Of a stretch of DNA of 64,000 bases, positions 1-8,589 are shown piece after piece. The notes below the pieces were generated by a model. The model searched no databases, was not told the DNA's origin, and worked only from the letters and a program-made list of their open reading frames with translations. Origin of the DNA: Spirosoma fluviale (lineage in GTDB: Bacteria; Bacteroidota; Bacteroidia; Cytophagales; Spirosomataceae); NCBI RefSeq assembly GCF_900230225.1, contig NZ_OCNH01000002.1, forward strand, positions 311,844-375,843, given 5' to 3'. The translations under genes were made by a program, and so were the position numbers. Within the stretch, counting starts at the first letter, position 1, and each line of letters begins with the position of its first letter.

Positions 1-62
1 ACTGTCAGATGAGCATGAAGGTCGATGCAAAAGAGGAGGGTATTGCGGTTAAGCTGGATTAG
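1..62 (+). CDS. C-terminal end of an unidentified gene (partial)
   Basis: An open frame runs in from the left edge and ends with a TAG at 60-62, giving a tail that reads QMSMKVDAKEEGIAVKLD. Only about 19 codons are visible, so no family can be assigned. It would converge on the UbiA-like gene, whose stop lies 33 bp further on. It is called because the frame is open to the edge and has ordinary codons; it could still be chance. Confidence 0.35.
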   Translation, partial: CQMSMKVDAKEEGIAVKLD

Positions 63-95
63 GCAATACTGCTGAACAAGTGTCGGCCTACCTTC

Positions 96-995
96 CTAAG
101 CAGGCGTAACGGCCAGCAGAATACCCGAAAGCATCAATAAGCCATCCAGGCCAATATAATACAGATAATCAGAAACCTTACGTAAAACCCGTTGGGCCAG
201 CAGGACCAGTATGCCCATGGGTAGCCCTATACAAATGACGCCCCAAACCGTAAAGCCATGCCGGTACAACGCAAGTAGTGTCAGTCCGAAAAAGAAAACA
301 AGACTGCAAAAGAATCGATATAACTGGGCATCGGTTAGCCGGGAGGCAAGAGTTAACCACCTCGACTGGCGGTCAACATCCCGGTCGCGGTAGTCGAACC
401 AGAGCGCAATGCTGTAGATGAGCAGAAATCGATTGAGAATCCAAATTGCCATCAATAACCCGTTGGGCCGTTGAAGCGGAGAAACGACAAGAAAAGGCAG
501 TACGACCGTAACATACGTCCAGACGAAGGTAAGATACAGGCTTTTCAGAACCGCAACTCGGCGCAGAGCCCGGAAGGGTGGGCTGTCGATTTTAGGGGCC
601 GAGTACAGGAACGTAATCAGCACCACGGGCAACAGTTCGACCAGATACAGCCGCAGGAACCACAGCATCCACAGGCCCGTCAGCACAGCACCTACAAACA
701 AACCCGCCAGAACGGGTTTATACTGATAATTCCAGCGGCCTCGTCTGGAGTAGTCAGCGGACGAATCCGTCAAAAACCAGTGCAGCGAATAACTGCCTAA
801 CGTGCCCACAAAGGTGAACAGCAGAAGCGATTCAGGTAAGGTTAGCCGAAACAACCGAGCTGTGGTTTGGCACATCACGACCGCACAAATGGCTATATAG
901 ACATTGCTGAAAAGGAGAAACTCCAGAATGATGGTGGAAACCCTGGCAATCCGCCTTATTATCCCCAACATATAAGCCGTTGTCGTTATCATCAA
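96..995 (-). CDS. UbiA-superfamily prenyltransferase-like integral membrane protein
   Basis: A 299-residue, strongly hydrophobic protein with about eight predicted membrane segments. The acidic cluster DYRDRDVD at residues 201-208, after a transmembrane segment, matches the second Asp-rich motif of UbiA-type prenyltransferases, which bind Mg-diphosphate of a polyprenyl donor. The first motif is weaker: D77 and D81 in DSSADYSRRGRWN are the best candidates. Members attach prenyl groups to aromatic rings in quinone, haem or carotenoid/glycolipid pathways, but the acceptor cannot be read from the sequence. It is encoded alone, divergent from the trehalase gene. The superfamily is fairly secure; the substrate is unknown and the weak first motif leaves activity open. 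Confidence 0.7.
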   Translation of the reverse strand: MMITTTAYMLGIIRRIARVSTIILEFLLFSNVYIAICAVVMCQTTARLFRLTLPESLLLFTFVGTLGSYSLHWFLTDSSADYSRRGRWNYQYKPVLAGLFVGAVLTGLWMLWFLRLYLVELLPVVLITFLYSAPKIDSPPFRALRRVAVLKSLYLTFVWTYVTVVLPFLVVSPLQRPNGLLMAIWILNRFLLIYSIALWFDYRDRDVDRQSRWLTLASRLTDAQLYRFFCSLVFFFGLTLLALYRHGFTVWGVICIGLPMGILVLLAQRVLRKVSDYLYYIGLDGLLMLSGILLAVTPA

Positions 996-1109
996 TTGGG
1001 GTCCCGCAGGTGTTAGGGGAAATTCCTTTTACTAACAGAACTGGTAGGAAATGGTTTATACGGGGAAAGGCCATTGACGGAATCCGGTCCTACTGGCAAA
1101 CAGTATATT

Positions 1110-2717
1110 ATGAAATTACCCCTTATGAATAGAGTACTCTTTCTGTTTTTTCTGTTTTGTCTGACACCCGGCTGGAGTCAGCAAGTTCTTGAAAAACCTA
1201 ATTCAACCATACTGAATCTGGCTGGTCCGGACGAACAGTTCGGGCCGCTGTTTGAGGCTGTTCAGTTAAAAGCCGTTTTTCCGGATTCGAAAACATTTGC
1301 CGATTGCACACCTAAATTCACGGTAGCTACCATCCTGGCCAGCTACGAAAGTGCACGGCAACGTAGCGACTTCGACCTGAAAGCGTTTGTTCTCCAAAAT
1401 TTCGCCCTACCCATTAAACCGGCCTCTGGCTATACGAGCAAAGCAGGACAAACCGCTCAGGAGCACCTTACCGATTTATGGCCCGTACTTACCCGGCCTG
1501 CATCGCCCGCTGCCAAAACAGGTACACTTGCCGGTTCGCTGATTTCATTACCCAAACCTTACGTGGTTCCGGGTGGGCGATTTGGTGAGATCTACTATTG
1601 GGATAGCTATTTTACGATGCTCGGCCTGAAGGCATCCGGTCAGACAGCCCTGATCCGGAACATGATCGACAATTTTGCCTATCTAATCCGAACGTTCGGC
1701 TTTATTCCAAATGGCAACCGGACTTACTTTTTGGGTCGTTCGCAGCCGCCGTTTTTTTCCTTAATGGTCAACCTGCTCAGCGAAGTGCAGGGCCGCCGGG
1801 TGCTGGTTACCTACCTGCCTGAATTACAAAAGGAGTATGACTTCTGGATGGATGGCAAAGAACAACTGACCGCCGAACACCCGGCTCACCGGCGGGTGGT
1901 CCGGCTGGAGGAAGGTGTTTACCTGAATCGTTATTATGATGACAAGATGACACCCCGGCCGGAGTCGTACCGGGAAGACGTTCAACTGGCTAAACGGAAT
2001 AAAACTCCGGCCATACTTTACAAGCATATCCGCGCCGGGGCCGAATCGGGTTGGGATTTCAGTAGTCGATGGTTTCGCGATGGAAAGAACCTGAAAACAA
2101 TTCATACAACGGATTTCATTCCGGTCGATTTGAATGCGCTCCTCGTTAATCTGGAACAGACACTGGCCGAGGGCTACCGGCTGAAGGGCGATAAAGTCCT
2201 GTCGAAAAAATATACAGTTCTGGCACAGCAACGACGTGACGCTGTTCAACGCTACTGCTGGAACACCAAAAGTGAATTCTTTTTTGACTACGATTTCGTT
2301 GCCAGGAAACTATCGACGGTTTACTCACTGGCGGCTGTTTATCCGCTTTTTGTGCGAATTGCGACACCTTTGCAAGCGCAGGCAGTGGCTCGCACGCTGG
2401 AAAAGTCGTTTCTAAAGCCGGGTGGTTTGACTACGACTCTTGTCCGTACCGGCGAGCAGTGGGATGCGCCCAATGGATGGGCACCCTTGCAGTGGGTAGC
2501 CATTCAGGGCCTTCGAAATTACAAACAGGTTCCGCTGGCTACCAAGATTAAAACGAATTGGGTCAACGAGAACCTGCGGGTGTACAAAGCTGCTGGAAAA
2601 ATGGTGGAGAAGTATGATGTTATCAGCACAGCAGGAGCAAAGGGCGGAGAGTACCCTAATCAGGACGGTTTCGGCTGGACAAACGGGGTGCTTTTAAAGC
2701 TGCTCACCGAGAAATAG
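1110..2717 (+). CDS. treA: Periplasmic trehalase, GH37
   Basis: Hydrolyses alpha,alpha-trehalose to two glucose molecules, probably in the periplasm. Both trehalase signatures are present: PGGRFGEIYYWDSY near residue 155 and QWDAPNGWAPLQW near residue 455. The conserved stretch around SGWDFSSRW also fits the (alpha/alpha)6 toroid of GH37. I start at the ATG at 1110 because it opens directly onto a signal peptide (MKLPLMNRVLFLFFLFC, cleavage likely after GWSQ). An in-frame TTG at 1074 would put a polar segment before the signal peptide and is less likely. At 535 residues it has normal length. It stands alone and is followed by a palindrome and an intrinsic terminator. Confidence 0.93.
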   Translation: MKLPLMNRVLFLFFLFCLTPGWSQQVLEKPNSTILNLAGPDEQFGPLFEAVQLKAVFPDSKTFADCTPKFTVATILASYESARQRSDFDLKAFVLQNFALPIKPASGYTSKAGQTAQEHLTDLWPVLTRPASPAAKTGTLAGSLISLPKPYVVPGGRFGEIYYWDSYFTMLGLKASGQTALIRNMIDNFAYLIRTFGFIPNGNRTYFLGRSQPPFFSLMVNLLSEVQGRRVLVTYLPELQKEYDFWMDGKEQLTAEHPAHRRVVRLEEGVYLNRYYDDKMTPRPESYREDVQLAKRNKTPAILYKHIRAGAESGWDFSSRWFRDGKNLKTIHTTDFIPVDLNALLVNLEQTLAEGYRLKGDKVLSKKYTVLAQQRRDAVQRYCWNTKSEFFFDYDFVARKLSTVYSLAAVYPLFVRIATPLQAQAVARTLEKSFLKPGGLTTTLVRTGEQWDAPNGWAPLQWVAIQGLRNYKQVPLATKIKTNWVNENLRVYKAAGKMVEKYDVISTAGAKGGEYPNQDGFGWTNGVLLKLLTEK

Positions 2718-2730
2718 TCAACTTTAGATT

Positions 2731-2794
2731 GTAATGCCGACCGTCCGGCAGTGATTAATAGCTCATCTTACCCGACCGGGACGGTCGGCACTAC
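2731..2794. repeat. Intergenic palindrome, GACCGGGACGGTC family
   Basis: Imperfect hairpin just after the trehalase stop. The left arm (2731-2748) and right arm (2777-2794) share the core found at 28043-28079, 51348-51434 and 52789-52903. The arms differ by a few bases and the loop is about 28 nt. Confidence 0.7.
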
Positions 2795-2808
2795 AGCCTA
2801 AAACAATT

Positions 2809-2840
2809 AAAGCCGCCTGACCTAAATCGAGCGGCTTTTT
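2809..2840 (+). terminator. Rho-independent terminator after the trehalase gene
   Basis: The stem AAAGCCGC/GCGGCTTT (2809-2816 with 2831-2838) is followed by a T run. The T run meets the left attachment repeat of the genomic island, so the host terminator was left intact by the insertion. Confidence 0.75.
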
Positions 2841-2858
2841 CTTGTAGTCCGAGAAGGA
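2840..2858. repeat. Left attachment repeat (att) of the integrative element
   Basis: The 19-bp sequence TCTTGTAGTCCGAGAAGGA is repeated exactly at 14717-14735, where it is the 3' end of tRNA-Gln plus five downstream bases. Direct repetition of a tRNA end at the far border of an integrase-bearing segment is the usual mark of tyrosine-recombinase insertion. Confidence 0.88.
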
Positions 2859-3014
2859 CTGTAGTAACATCCTCATAACTAACAGTTTAAGGTAAAAGGT
2901 GGTAACTAGGTAGCAAACTTGTAGCAAAATATAAATGAGCGAAGTAAATTCACTCTCCTGAAAATGTGCAAGAAGGTCAGTATTACAAATAAAAATACAT
3001 CTTGATAGTTAAAT

Positions 3015-3737
3015 ATGATGGATGAAAAAATTTTTGAACGCTTGAGCGAAGAAGAATTAATAAAAGGTTGTAATTCCTGCGCGATTAATGCAAACGCTCA
3101 TTATGAAAGTGCGCTCAGGGTCGCAGAAATTGAACATTATGGAATAGCATCATCGCTGTTAATTTTATCGGTTGAAGAAGCAATTAAAGGATTAATATTT
3201 ATGAGTAAACTTATGGGCATGGATACACCTGATAAAGTAGAGCGATTCTTCTCTAAACACGAATCTAGGCACCAGGCAGCAAGAGACCTTTATGAGTTCA
3301 TTAAAAATATTATGGATTCCGTTGATGAAGTTAAAGATTGTATTAAGGAAAATGGGCGATTATTAATGATTCAACATGCGGTTAAAGGTATGCCGGATGA
3401 TATTGAAGCATGGAAAATAGATTTTCTTTCTAATCTGACTAAAAATACTCAGGATGAAATTAGTAGGATAATAATGTCAAAGTCGAATGATAGAGACCAA
3501 CAACAGGAACGTGCTGACAAAAAATGGTGGAATAAGGCCAACCAATTGAAAAATAGTGGGTTTTATGTTGATTATAAAGGTGAATGGCTTCTTCCTCAAA
3601 ATATTACAAAAGAAGATTTTGATGTGAGTCAAACTAAAGTTTATAATGTACTTAGCTTGCTGCAAAAAATTTGTAGCATAGATATAGTAGATTATAATTT
3701 TATGAAGCAAATATTATCAACGACACAAGTAAAATGA
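3015..3737 (+). CDS. AbiV-like HEPN-family abortive infection protein
   Basis: A 240-residue protein, mostly helical. The N-terminal third has the pattern typical of AbiV-type HEPN proteins: NANAHYESALRVAE, then a helix with SSLLILSVEEAIKG (residues about 50-63) and a later KHESRHQAA segment. AbiV of lactococci blocks phage translation, and the family is often found in defence islands. Its position as the first cargo gene inside the left att site, near the IetAS pair, supports a defence role. The canonical HEPN RNase motif RxxxxH is not obvious, so catalysis is uncertain. The start at 3015 (MMDEKIF) could equally be the next ATG at 3018. Function is inferred from pattern and context. Confidence 0.6.
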   Translation: MMDEKIFERLSEEELIKGCNSCAINANAHYESALRVAEIEHYGIASSLLILSVEEAIKGLIFMSKLMGMDTPDKVERFFSKHESRHQAARDLYEFIKNIMDSVDEVKDCIKENGRLLMIQHAVKGMPDDIEAWKIDFLSNLTKNTQDEISRIIMSKSNDRDQQQERADKKWWNKANQLKNSGFYVDYKGEWLLPQNITKEDFDVSQTKVYNVLSLLQKICSIDIVDYNFMKQILSTTQVK

Positions 3738-3918
3738 TATTATAAATCTGATAATTAGTCTAACATCTAAGATCAAACTAGATGTAGGGGTTATATCTAA
3801 TTTGATCACAAATGTGAAAGCTAATTTATTAAATATTTATATCACTCACCAAATTAGGGCGCTTGCCTTTTATTCGCTTTGAATTTTTAATCCTTGCCAT
3901 TTCTTATGTAGACTTCTT

Positions 3919-4308
3919 ATGAAAATTATTTGGAAGTTATGTCTCACATATGAAGACGCGCGTAATTATACCGGAATCATTTATTTGCATGAATGGAACG
4001 ATAAGCCTTTCTATTGGGGTAAAGCTGATAAAAGTTACTTTGGTGGTCATAAACGCATCTGCAATGAAAATAAGATTAGCGGGCGTTATAACGTTGGTTA
4101 CCGGCATTGGATAGAAGGCTGTCTAAAACATGGTGCAAAACTTTACATCGGCATACTTGATGAGGAAGCGCTTAAGTCTATCAGTATGATTGAGAATTAT
4201 ATGATTGACAAGTATCCTAGTGAGATGAACAAGAAGAAATTACAGCCAGTACAACTAGCCATTGTACATGCTGGAGACGTACCAGCTAGCATCATTTTAG
4301 ACAAGTAG
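3919..4308 (+). CDS. Small GIY-YIG-like nuclease-domain protein
   Basis: A 129-residue protein resembling a stand-alone GIY-YIG domain. TGIIYL (about residues 19-24) stands for the GIY strand, FYWGKAD (about 32-38) for the YIG strand, and an ENYMIDKYPSEMN segment near residue 94 supplies the usual catalytic Glu and conserved Asn. GIY-YIG domains cut DNA and occur in repair, homing and restriction proteins. The YIG motif is changed to YWG and no extra DNA-binding domain is visible, so substrate and activity are unknown. It lies 181 bp after the AbiV-like gene on the same strand and is AT-rich like its neighbours. Confidence 0.5.
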   Translation: MKIIWKLCLTYEDARNYTGIIYLHEWNDKPFYWGKADKSYFGGHKRICNENKISGRYNVGYRHWIEGCLKHGAKLYIGILDEEALKSISMIENYMIDKYPSEMNKKKLQPVQLAIVHAGDVPASIILDK

Positions 4309-4842
4309 CAGAAAAATTGGCCTCAGTCAGCGAAATTTGCACTTTGCCCGCAAGAGAACGAACAGCCTCTTTAGGTTATGTGTCAATAGAATTACAGAAA
4401 TCAGCATGAATTCTGTTTACTATAGATACAAGTACTAATTATCTACAAGTAAGGTTGGAAGCACTAATTACCTTAACTACTCTCGTGAAGCTGCTGTCAG
4501 TAGCTTACTTAGTCCTTGAAGAATGGGGCTAATTGACCAATGACCAGTTGATTGGGTTGTTACAGAGTATCGCTGTGACAAAAGTGTATTATTTAGATTG
4601 ATGATTGTATAGAGTAGTATTTTTTAGTCTCATACGTACTTTAGCAGTTATATTCAATAACAGGGTGTTTTGTAACATGTGGATATTCTAAGAAAAAGAA
4701 TATTTGTTGCAAATATGAATCATTCCCGTATTTAGGTCGGATTGTCTTTCTAATGAGTTGATAATGAGCAAATTAAATGTCTTAGGATTCGTGATTTTTC
4801 TCTTGCTAGATTGAGGTTGATTTCGTAAATTTATTCAAAAAA
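4309..4842. other. 534 bp without a convincing gene
   Basis: AT-rich spacer between the GIY-YIG-like gene and the ietAS leader hairpin. Stops are frequent in all frames. A short minus-strand frame near 4310-4430 ends with THNLKRLF, which vaguely recalls transposase C-termini, but it is too short to call. The segment probably holds the ietAS promoter, though no clear TTG/TAnnTTTG pair was found. Confidence 0.5.
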
Positions 4843-4889
4843 GAGAAGTCAAGGAAATTTAAACTCACTTTGAATTTCCTTGACTTCTC
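4843..4889 (+). promoter_or_regulatory. Perfect 17-bp hairpin in the ietA leader
   Basis: Arms 4843-4859 and 4873-4889 are perfect inverted copies of GAGAAGTCAAGGAAATT with a 13-nt loop. The hairpin ends 35 bp before the ietA ATG at 4925 and is not followed by a T run. It is therefore more likely an operator or a leader RNA structure than a terminator. Confidence 0.55.
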
Positions 4890-4924
4890 GACTGTATTGT
4901 GAAATACGAACAACAAATTCTGTC

Positions 4925-5899
4925 ATGAATAATTCTGAAATGGCCGCGGGGGAACAGATAAAGGCTTTAATCAAGTCTCATTTTGATGAGGAAAAAGAAA
5001 GGTTCATCACTCTTTCCCTTCAAATTGCTGCTAATCGTGCTCGTATGGGGCATACAGTACTAGCTGAAGATATAAAAAAAATAGTTGATAAGCATAAAGT
5101 CTCATTGCCAAGGTTAAAAGCCTTTGCTTCAGATCTTCAAGGGCTGATAATCGAAAAAGAACCTGATAATAGACTGAGTGATCTTATTCTTTCTGTTGAA
5201 CTAAAAGGAAGAATAGACCGAATCTTATTAGAATATAGACAAAAGAATAAGCTGCATAAATATGGTTTATTTAACCGTAGAAAGCTTTTACTGTCTGGGC
5301 CACCGGGCACAGGGAAGACCATGACTGCTTCTGTTATTGCTCAGGAAACAGGGTTACCATTTTATGTTATATTAACTGATAAAATGGTTACAAGGTTCAT
5401 GGGCGAAACTAGCGCGAAGTTGCGTCAGGTATTTGAAAGTATTGCTGAGAAGCCGGGTGTTTATCTATTTGATGAGTTTGATGCTATAGGCTCGGAAAGA
5501 GGAAAAGATAATGATGTTGGGGAAATGAGAAGGGTTTTAAGTTCTTTTCTTCAATTTATTGAAATGGATGAGTCTGATAGTATAATAATTTCGGCAACTA
5601 ACAATTTGAACATACTTGATCAAGCTTTATTCAGAAGATTTGATGATGTGCTTCACTATCATTACCCATCAGAGAGAGAAGTAATTGAGCTTTTAAGAAA
5701 TAAATTAACTTCTTTTAAAGGAAATTATAAACTAGATTCTATCGCAAAAGTAGCTTCTAATTTAAGTCATGCAGAAATAACGCAGGCGTGTCTTGACGCA
5801 ATAAAAGAAGCCGTTTTAAATGATCAAGATGAAGTCAGTAAAATTGACTTGGTTAAAACAATAAAACAAAGAATTTCCGCTTATCCACTAAAATTGTAA
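4925..5899 (+). CDS. ietA: IetA-like AAA+ ATPase of an IetAS defence system
   Basis: An AAA+ ATPase of 324 residues from the ATG at 4925. An upstream in-frame ATG at 4880 lies within the leader hairpin and is unlikely; the ATG at 4940 is also possible. The helical N-terminal part of about 90 residues is followed by the AAA core: Walker A GPPGTGKT from residue 125, Walker B VYLFDEFDAIG, sensor 1 SATNN and the RRFD arginine-finger region. A subtilase gene starts 4 bp after its stop, so the two are surely co-transcribed. This order of ATPase then S8 peptidase is that of ietA/ietS, first described as a plasmid incompatibility/toxin-antitoxin locus in Agrobacterium and later listed as an anti-phage system. 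The ATPase is thought to restrain or activate the protease. AAA+ assignment is certain; the IetA name rests on the pairing. Confidence 0.82.
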   Translation: MNNSEMAAGEQIKALIKSHFDEEKERFITLSLQIAANRARMGHTVLAEDIKKIVDKHKVSLPRLKAFASDLQGLIIEKEPDNRLSDLILSVELKGRIDRILLEYRQKNKLHKYGLFNRRKLLLSGPPGTGKTMTASVIAQETGLPFYVILTDKMVTRFMGETSAKLRQVFESIAEKPGVYLFDEFDAIGSERGKDNDVGEMRRVLSSFLQFIEMDESDSIIISATNNLNILDQALFRRFDDVLHYHYPSEREVIELLRNKLTSFKGNYKLDSIAKVASNLSHAEITQACLDAIKEAVLNDQDEVSKIDLVKTIKQRISAYPLKL

Positions 5900-5903
5900 T
5901 AAA

Positions 5904-8438
5904 ATGAGTATAAATTTTAAGCACATTTATTTGAATGAAAACTTTCAATCAATTAGTTATACTACTAAACCACAGCTAGGGCAGACGTTAAAAATACCTA
6001 AAAGAGATAGAGATGTACATGCAAATAAATTAAATGGTCAATTAGCGGCAATATGGAGTAAAATAAAGAAGAATAATGATGAGCGTTTGGCAATAGCTTT
6101 ACCAACTAAAAATGGAGCTTATATAGAATTCCACAGCCAAGCAGGTAAAGACCTTATTACAAAAAGCCTTGAAGATACTAGGAAAGGAATAAGATTACTA
6201 AATGTGAGGTACCTAGGGGAAAATAAGGAATCTATATTAGCAACGGTTTATGTTCCTAAAGGTAAAGAAGCAGCACTTATTAAGAAGATAAGAGACTATA
6301 AAGAGAAAGAGACAGTAAAAGGTAATTTTAAAAATAAAAATTTAGTAGAAAGTATTGAGGATATTAGGTTAGCCTTAGCTGAGTCTTTATGGACTGATAG
6401 TTTAAATAATATGCCTAATGATACGAAGAAGTGGTGCGAAGCTTGGCTAAGAACTGAAGTAGATAGCAAAAGCGGGCAGCTTGAGTATGAGGTGCTATCT
6501 AAATTTAGGTCACTTTTAGATGGCTTACAAATTCAGTACAAACAAAATATTATATCCTTTCCAGAAAGAGTGATTATGCTTATATATGTAAGTAAAAAAG
6601 ATCTGGAAGAGATAATTGAACAAAGTGATAGTATAGCTGAATTTAGAGCAGGACAAGAGACTGCTGGTTTCTGGGTCAATGAAAGAAATGCTGACCAAGT
6701 TGATTGGGTAAAAGAACTATTGGGGCGACTTAATATTATAAATTCAAATGTAAAAGTATGTATTCTTGATACTGGAATCTCAAATGGGCACCCATTATTA
6801 TCCCCTATACTTAAACACGATGACTGTTTAACAGTAAATACTACGTGGGGAATTAAAGATCATGATACAGGAAGCGGACATGGAACACCTATGGCAGGTA
6901 TTGTTGCTTATGGGAATTTAGAAGCTATCTTAGGAAGTCCAGAATCAGTAGAGATTACGCACACTCTGTGTTCTGTTAAAGTGTTACCTCCATTGAATCA
7001 GCCTAATACAAAAATGGAATTGTGGGGGGATATTACTGAGCAAGCAGTTAGCCGTGCAGAAATACAGTCACCGACTCACAACATGATTTTCTGCATGGCA
7101 GTGACTGCGTTTGAGGATGAATGTCATGGTAGGCCTTCTTCGTGGTCAGGAGCAATTGACAAACTAGCATATGGTATAGATGATAATAAACGTTTGGTAA
7201 TTGTTAGTGGAGGAAATGTTAGGGAAGAGATATTTTGGTTAGCTTATCCTGATAGTAATTTAGTGCATTCAATTCGTGATCCCGCCCAGTCATGGAACGC
7301 ACTTACGGTTGGTGCATATACTGACAAAGTATTAGTAAATGAAACGTCTTATGCAAATCATGCACCCTTAGCACCTTCAGGGTGCCTATCTCCTTTTAGT
7401 TCTACATCTCGCATTTGGGAAACAAAGTGGCCTAATAAGCCAGATGTTGTATTTGAAGGAGGAAATATACTTGTTTCTCCTGATAATCAGTTAATTTCAA
7501 ATTATGAGGATTATGGTTTGTTAACTACATCGAAGCAATTTAATATTAGCCGTCATTTCGATACAATTAATGCTACAAGTGCAGCCACAGCAAAAGCGTC
7601 ATGGATGGCAGCTAAATTAATGTATCAGTATCCGGAAGCTTGGCCTGAAACTATTAGAGGATTAATAGTTCATTCAGCTGATTGGAGTAATCAAATGATC
7701 TCACAATTTAATACTGATATTACGAGAAAATCGGATGTGAGTGAGTTGATTAGAATATTTGGATATGGTAAACCTGATTTGGAAAAAGCACTTTACACAA
7801 CGAAAAGCAGTTTAACATACATTAGTCAACAAACTATTCAACCATTTGTTAAAGACGGAAATAGTTATAAAACTAATGATATGCATTTTTATGAGATACC
7901 ATGGCCTAAAGATGAGCTATTAGCTATGGAAAATGCTATTGTTGAATTACAGATTACTTTATCCTATTTTATAGAGCCAGGGCCAGGGCAAATAGGTTGG
8001 AAAGATAAATATCGTTATCAATCTTATGCTTTTAAATTCGACCTTAACTCACCCACCGAAAGTGCTTTGGATTTTAAAAGAAGAATAAACTCAGAAGCGA
8101 TGTCTGAAGCATTAGAGGAAGAAGAGATAGTAATAGCTACTGATAGTGGAAGCGGTAGATGGCAAATTGGTAAAAATGCTAGAAGTAAAGGTTCTATTCA
8201 TAGTGATAGATGGATTGGAACAGCTTCTGAAATAGCTTCTTGTAATTTGTTGGCTATATACCCAATGATTGGATGGTGGCGTGAAAGACATAACTTAAAA
8301 AAATACGATTTTTCAACCCGCTATTCATTATTACTTTCATTGAGAACTCCATCTACTGATATTGATCTATATACTGAAGTGATTAATAAAATAAAAATAC
8401 CTATTGAAATAGAAGTTAAAACTGGGAGTAATAAATAA
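5904..8438 (+). CDS. ietS: IetS-like subtilisin-family (S8) serine protease
   Basis: An 844-residue protein with a complete subtilase triad: Asp289 in CILDTGI, His326 in GSGHGTPMAG and Ser559 in NATSAATAKASW. The oxyanion Asn438 lies in VIVSGGN. About 270 residues precede the catalytic domain and about 240 follow it; neither end resembles a known domain to me. No signal peptide is present, so the enzyme should be cytoplasmic, unlike most subtilases, as expected for a protease acting inside infected cells. It starts 4 bp after ietA. In IetAS the protease is regarded as the toxic effector and the ATPase as the sensor or controller. The intact triad argues for an active protein. Base composition matches ietA and differs from the host genes. 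Confidence 0.85.
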   Translation: MSINFKHIYLNENFQSISYTTKPQLGQTLKIPKRDRDVHANKLNGQLAAIWSKIKKNNDERLAIALPTKNGAYIEFHSQAGKDLITKSLEDTRKGIRLLNVRYLGENKESILATVYVPKGKEAALIKKIRDYKEKETVKGNFKNKNLVESIEDIRLALAESLWTDSLNNMPNDTKKWCEAWLRTEVDSKSGQLEYEVLSKFRSLLDGLQIQYKQNIISFPERVIMLIYVSKKDLEEIIEQSDSIAEFRAGQETAGFWVNERNADQVDWVKELLGRLNIINSNVKVCILDTGISNGHPLLSPILKHDDCLTVNTTWGIKDHDTGSGHGTPMAGIVAYGNLEAILGSPESVEITHTLCSVKVLPPLNQPNTKMELWGDITEQAVSRAEIQSPTHNMIFCMAVTAFEDECHGRPSSWSGAIDKLAYGIDDNKRLVIVSGGNVREEIFWLAYPDSNLVHSIRDPAQSWNALTVGAYTDKVLVNETSYANHAPLAPSGCLSPFSSTSRIWETKWPNKPDVVFEGGNILVSPDNQLISNYEDYGLLTTSKQFNISRHFDTINATSAATAKASWMAAKLMYQYPEAWPETIRGLIVHSADWSNQMISQFNTDITRKSDVSELIRIFGYGKPDLEKALYTTKSSLTYISQQTIQPFVKDGNSYKTNDMHFYEIPWPKDELLAMENAIVELQITLSYFIEPGPGQIGWKDKYRYQSYAFKFDLNSPTESALDFKRRINSEAMSEALEEEEIVIATDSGSGRWQIGKNARSKGSIHSDRWIGTASEIASCNLLAIYPMIGWWRERHNLKKYDFSTRYSLLLSLRTPSTDIDLYTEVINKIKIPIEIEVKTGSNK

Positions 8439-8544
8439 AAATTTACAAAGTCCATACAGTATTACGACAACTAAATAATATTTTTTGTCTAGTCTCAGCA
8501 AGTGTATGAGCAAAATATTTTTTTAGATAAATGTTTATATAAGT

Positions 8545-8576
8545 AAAAGCCTGCTATAGAGAAGTAGCAGGCTTTT
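8545..8576. terminator. Bidirectional terminator between ietS and the RimK-like gene
   Basis: The stem AAAAGCCTGCT/AGCAGGCTTTT (8545-8555 with 8566-8576) has A and T tracts on its two sides. It lies between two convergent genes and can serve both. Confidence 0.75.
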
Positions 8577-8589
8577 AAGATTTGATGAG

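Noticed and set aside
4310-4430. Minus-strand frame ending THNLKRLF.. that recalls the C-terminus of IS transposases
   Set aside because: Only about 25 codons, no catalytic motif and no terminal inverted repeats nearby; could be chance.
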